In this document: positions 61,547 through 64,000 of the stretch, piece by piece | Numbering within the stretch: position 1 is the stretch's first letter | How the letters are laid out: the number at the start of each line of letters is the position of its first letter | Assembly (NCBI RefSeq): GCF_009938225.1 | Contig: NZ_AP019657.1 | Span: 1,302,001 to 1,366,000 of the forward strand | Length of the DNA: 64,000 nt | Source: Vibrio ponticus | Lineage (GTDB): Bacteria > Pseudomonadota > Gammaproteobacteria > Enterobacterales > Vibrionaceae | Direction: 5' to 3' | The notes under the pieces: generated by a model | What the model saw: the letters and a program-made list of their open reading frames with translations, nothing else | The model's database searches: none | Told to the model about the DNA's origin: nothing | Position numbers and translations under genes: made by a program

Positions 61547-62458
61547 ATGGTTAGTGACCCGAGATTACAGGGATGTAGACAAACGCTAACTCAAAAACTC
61601 AACATTATCCAAGCACCACAAATTGGCTCGATGTCGTTTTTGAGCGCGATGATACTGGTCTTAATCCTTCAAGGCTGTACCAGTTACCCACCAGCAGGTA
61701 ACGGCGGTCTAGCCGAACAACATATCGATAACGGCTTTACTCCAGTAATGCCTGACGAGCCTCTTGGGCCAGAGCATGGACTAAGATTCGATTGGCAATT
61801 AACAAAACTCCATCTTGATTCGTTGATCCGCGAAGGTGCGCGATGGTGTTTTCCTGCCGCGGTTGTCCAAGCATTAGAGAAGCAGAATCGCATTGCGAGA
61901 GAACTCGATGGCGGTTTATTGCTTGATGCAGCGAACGATCTGGTGATTCAACGCAAGCGCCTTGGTGAGCTCGAACGCCAGCTTGACTACGTCACGTCAC
62001 AAGCCAATTGCGTACCGCCACTTAACGAGAACACTTTCCGCGAGCAAATGGCATTAATCGATCAGTTGTTCGACCTGCTCAACATCGACAACCAATTTGC
62101 CTTCAATTCTACTGAAGTGAATCCTAAGTACATGGGACACTTGGCAAGAGCAGCCAATATCTTGCGTGACAACCCCACGCTCAACTTATCGATCACCGGA
62201 CATGCCGATGCCAAGGGTGACCAACAATATAATCAGAAATTGGCAATGGGACGCGCCAACCAAGTTAAACGCTATCTGATCATTTTTGGCTTAGAACCTA
62301 ATCGAATGACCACCAAATCCCTGGGTGACTCACTGCCACTTTATGAAGGCAGTAGTGATGGTGTGAGATTGACCAACCGACGTGTGAGCATCGAAGTTAT
62401 CTCGACGCAAGAACTGTCTGGAGGCAATTTGCAAGGAGGCTATCGTGCACATAATTAG
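61547..62458 (+). CDS. sypB: SypB, OmpA-family lipoprotein of the syp locus
   Basis: A 303-aa outer-membrane-associated protein. A hydrophobic stretch MSFLSAMILVLILQGC ends in a lipobox (LQGC, about residues 42-45), so it is probably lipidated. A helical middle region is followed by an OmpA-type peptidoglycan-binding domain: TLNLSITGHADAKGDQQYNQKLAMGRANQVKRYLI and SLPLYEGSSDGVRLTNRRVSIEV. The annotated ATG gives an unusual extra 28 residues before the signal; ATG 61631 is an alternative start but lacks a ribosome site. It overlaps sypC by 14 bp. Confidence 0.9.
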   Translation: MVSDPRLQGCRQTLTQKLNIIQAPQIGSMSFLSAMILVLILQGCTSYPPAGNGGLAEQHIDNGFTPVMPDEPLGPEHGLRFDWQLTKLHLDSLIREGARWCFPAAVVQALEKQNRIARELDGGLLLDAANDLVIQRKRLGELERQLDYVTSQANCVPPLNENTFREQMALIDQLFDLLNIDNQFAFNSTEVNPKYMGHLARAANILRDNPTLNLSITGHADAKGDQQYNQKLAMGRANQVKRYLIIFGLEPNRMTTKSLGDSLPLYEGSSDGVRLTNRRVSIEVISTQELSGGNLQGGYRAHN

Positions 62459-64000
62459 GCTACTGTTGATAATGGCTCTGTTTCTAACAACAAACGCCAT
62501 TGCAAATCAAGAAACCACCCGAGTTCAAATTGGCGATTTGGTGCAAATCAATCTTCCCGGTGAAGAAACTCTAAACCGCGGTTTTCAAGTTGATAAACGC
62601 GGTCGCATTGAGTTGCCGGAAGTTGGGGCGGTCTATGTTGCAGGCTATACAGAGCAGCAATTGGCTGAAGCGGTACTAAGCTCACTAAAAGATGTGTTTC
62701 GTGACTTATCCTCTGCCAGTGTCTATATTGCTGAGCAACAACTGCTTATATCCGTGCAAGGGTATGTAAAATCTCCGGGCGAATACACCCTATCTAAGAG
62801 CGCAAATATTCAAGGTGCGCTCCATGCTGCGGGCGGTCTGCGCGCCGGCGCCCAGTTAAACAATATGATGGTTAAGCGTGGCAGTGAAAAAATACCGTTT
62901 AACTACAAAGCGTTCCTTGATAGTGGTGACGAATCTCTGTTACCCGAATTGCGTTCACTAGATAGCATTTTTGTTCCTGCCTCCCCTCTGGTTGGTAACA
63001 TTGAACAACAATTCGATGCCGCTAAACAAGCTAACGCCGGCGACAGTGCGGACCAACGTACGGCGATCAAAGTGTTTGGCGAAGTAAACTCCCCCGGATC
63101 TTTTTCTTACAAACCGGATGCCAACCTTGTTGATATTTTAATGCGAGCAGGCGGTGTTACACGCTTTGCCTCAGTCGAACAAATCCGAGTAATCAGTAAT
63201 AACAACCCTGAACTTTTTAATTTAAAACGCTATTTAGATTCCGGTGACGAAAACTTACTGCCGAGTTTGGCAGAAGGCACCACAATCTTCGTTCCTAAAC
63301 AAGAGGAAGAGATTAGAGCGGGTGCGAACGTGGTCTACATCATGGGTGAAGTGGCTAGCCCCGGGGCTTATGAAGGCAGCCAAGATGCGTCGTTTATGGA
63401 CATTCTCGCTAACGCGGGCGGTCCAACTCGTTACGCAGAATCACGCCAAATACGTTTAATTAGAGCCAATGGTCAAGTGGTTAAATTTGACTTAACCGCT
63501 TACACCGAAGGCTTAACAGGGCAAAAACCACCGAGAATTGGACCGGGTGATGCGATCTTCGTACCGGAGAAAACCGACTTTAACGAGAAGTCATGGCTTA
63601 AAATCTCTCCTGACCGCGCGGTGAAAGTGATTGGTGAAGTTGTCCGCCCTGGTCGTGTCGAATGGTCTGATGAAATGGATTTGATGGATTTATTGGCGCA
63701 CGTTGGCGGTCCTACTTTGCGTGCAGATACAACAAAAATTGAGGTGGTGACAGGACGCGGCAAATTGCACAAATTCAATCTAGATGAATTTATCCTAAAT
63801 GGTGCACCAAGTAGCGACTTACCTGTTATCACCGCAGGCTCAATCATTAGAATTCACGATCTTCCTCAAGATCCTTCCGACAACAAGTCACAGTGGGTAA
63901 GACAAAGCTCCGATGCCTCCATCTATGTATTTGGACAAGTCAACGCCCCCGGTCGCTATCGTTTTACTGATGACATGCACTTTCTCGACATTCTGTCAGC
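62445..64000 (+). CDS. sypC: SypC, polysaccharide export protein (Wza family), 5' part
   Basis: Outer-membrane polysaccharide exporter, open through the right edge (about 518 codons visible). The start is GTG 62445 after GGAGG. A signal peptide (HIIRLLLIMALFLTTNAIAN) leads to a poly-export domain, RVQIGDLVQINLPGEE. At least five SLBB repeats follow: VQGYVKSPGEYTL, VFGEVNSPGSFSY, IMGEVASPGAYEG, VIGEVVRPGRVEW and VFGQVNAPGRYRF, each with a GG.T-type end. That is more than in E. coli Wza, and I see no lipobox cysteine in the signal. Confidence 0.92.
   Translation, partial: MHIIRLLLIMALFLTTNAIANQETTRVQIGDLVQINLPGEETLNRGFQVDKRGRIELPEVGAVYVAGYTEQQLAEAVLSSLKDVFRDLSSASVYIAEQQLLISVQGYVKSPGEYTLSKSANIQGALHAAGGLRAGAQLNNMMVKRGSEKIPFNYKAFLDSGDESLLPELRSLDSIFVPASPLVGNIEQQFDAAKQANAGDSADQRTAIKVFGEVNSPGSFSYKPDANLVDILMRAGGVTRFASVEQIRVISNNNPELFNLKRYLDSGDENLLPSLAEGTTIFVPKQEEEIRAGANVVYIMGEVASPGAYEGSQDASFMDILANAGGPTRYAESRQIRLIRANGQVVKFDLTAYTEGLTGQKPPRIGPGDAIFVPEKTDFNEKSWLKISPDRAVKVIGEVVRPGRVEWSDEMDLMDLLAHVGGPTLRADTTKIEVVTGRGKLHKFNLDEFILNGAPSSDLPVITAGSIIRIHDLPQDPSDNKSQWVRQSSDASIYVFGQVNAPGRYRFTDDMHFLDILS

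Overview
The window looks like a chromosome segment of a Vibrio-type gammaproteobacterium. The evidence is a syp (symbiosis polysaccharide) locus entering at the right edge, a NorM of the Vibrio type, small Vibrionaceae families (DUF2960, DUF3802), a fused MobB-MoeA, and a type VI secretion hcp/vgrG cluster. Genes are dense, and most assignments rest on recognisable families. Promoter, operator and terminator calls were read by eye.

Layout. 1-1990: the start of a sirtuin gene (cobB) and an ammonium transporter with a sigma54 promoter and an upstream NtrC-like site. 1991-11848: a formate dehydrogenase region. It holds a ferredoxin-type protein, a TorD-like chaperone, a small Tat protein, FdhA, FdhB, FdhC and a membrane protein, plus DUF3305/DUF3306 and divergent fdhD. 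11957-19250: a chemoreceptor, YbiT, and a two-gene operon of a membrane AAA-like protein with an MscS channel. 19284-27961: a two-component pair with a sigma54 activator, divergent from tungstate uptake (tupABC), mobA, mobB-moeA and a DUF2960 gene. 28053-31049: a small dispersed repeat, nagK, tapT and a sterol-desaturase-like gene. 31068-39812: a catabolic island with SDR, CoA-transferase, LysR, response regulator and sensor kinase, divergent from a TRAP transporter. 39921-48193: NlpC/P60, DUF3802, yniA, CPXCG, ribE, norM, DUF3080, a periplasmic ATP-dependent DNA ligase, and a small gene followed by a glycosyltransferase. 48387-52298: two tRNA-Val(GAC), an ABC exporter, two paralogous lipoproteins and a beta-barrel protein. 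52692-60850: a macrodomain protein and a T6SS cargo cluster (Hcp, VgrG, DUF4123 adaptor, Tle1-type lipase, DUF2931, PAAR, unknown membrane protein). 61208-64000: sypA, sypB and partial sypC.

The main theme is sigma54 control. The activator encoded at 21319-22770 lies beside a 17-bp palindrome (22843-22859) upstream of a sigma54 promoter for tupA. An almost identical 17-mer (16/17, at 9636-9652) lies at a similar distance upstream of a strong sigma54 promoter for the fdh operon. Two more sigma54-like promoters sit back to back between DUF3305 and fdhD. This suggests that one two-component system coordinates metal uptake, cofactor assembly and the metalloenzyme.

At the right end, hcp and sypA are divergent, each with its own sigma54-like promoter. 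hcp has three evenly spaced inverted repeats upstream. sypA has a SypG-type enhancer, and the same 17-bp sequence recurs in reverse orientation at 46749-46765 before the small gene and glycosyltransferase, marking them as likely members of the Syp regulon. Other points worth a look are the MscS partner with a P-loop lacking its lysine, and the T6SS lipase cluster.
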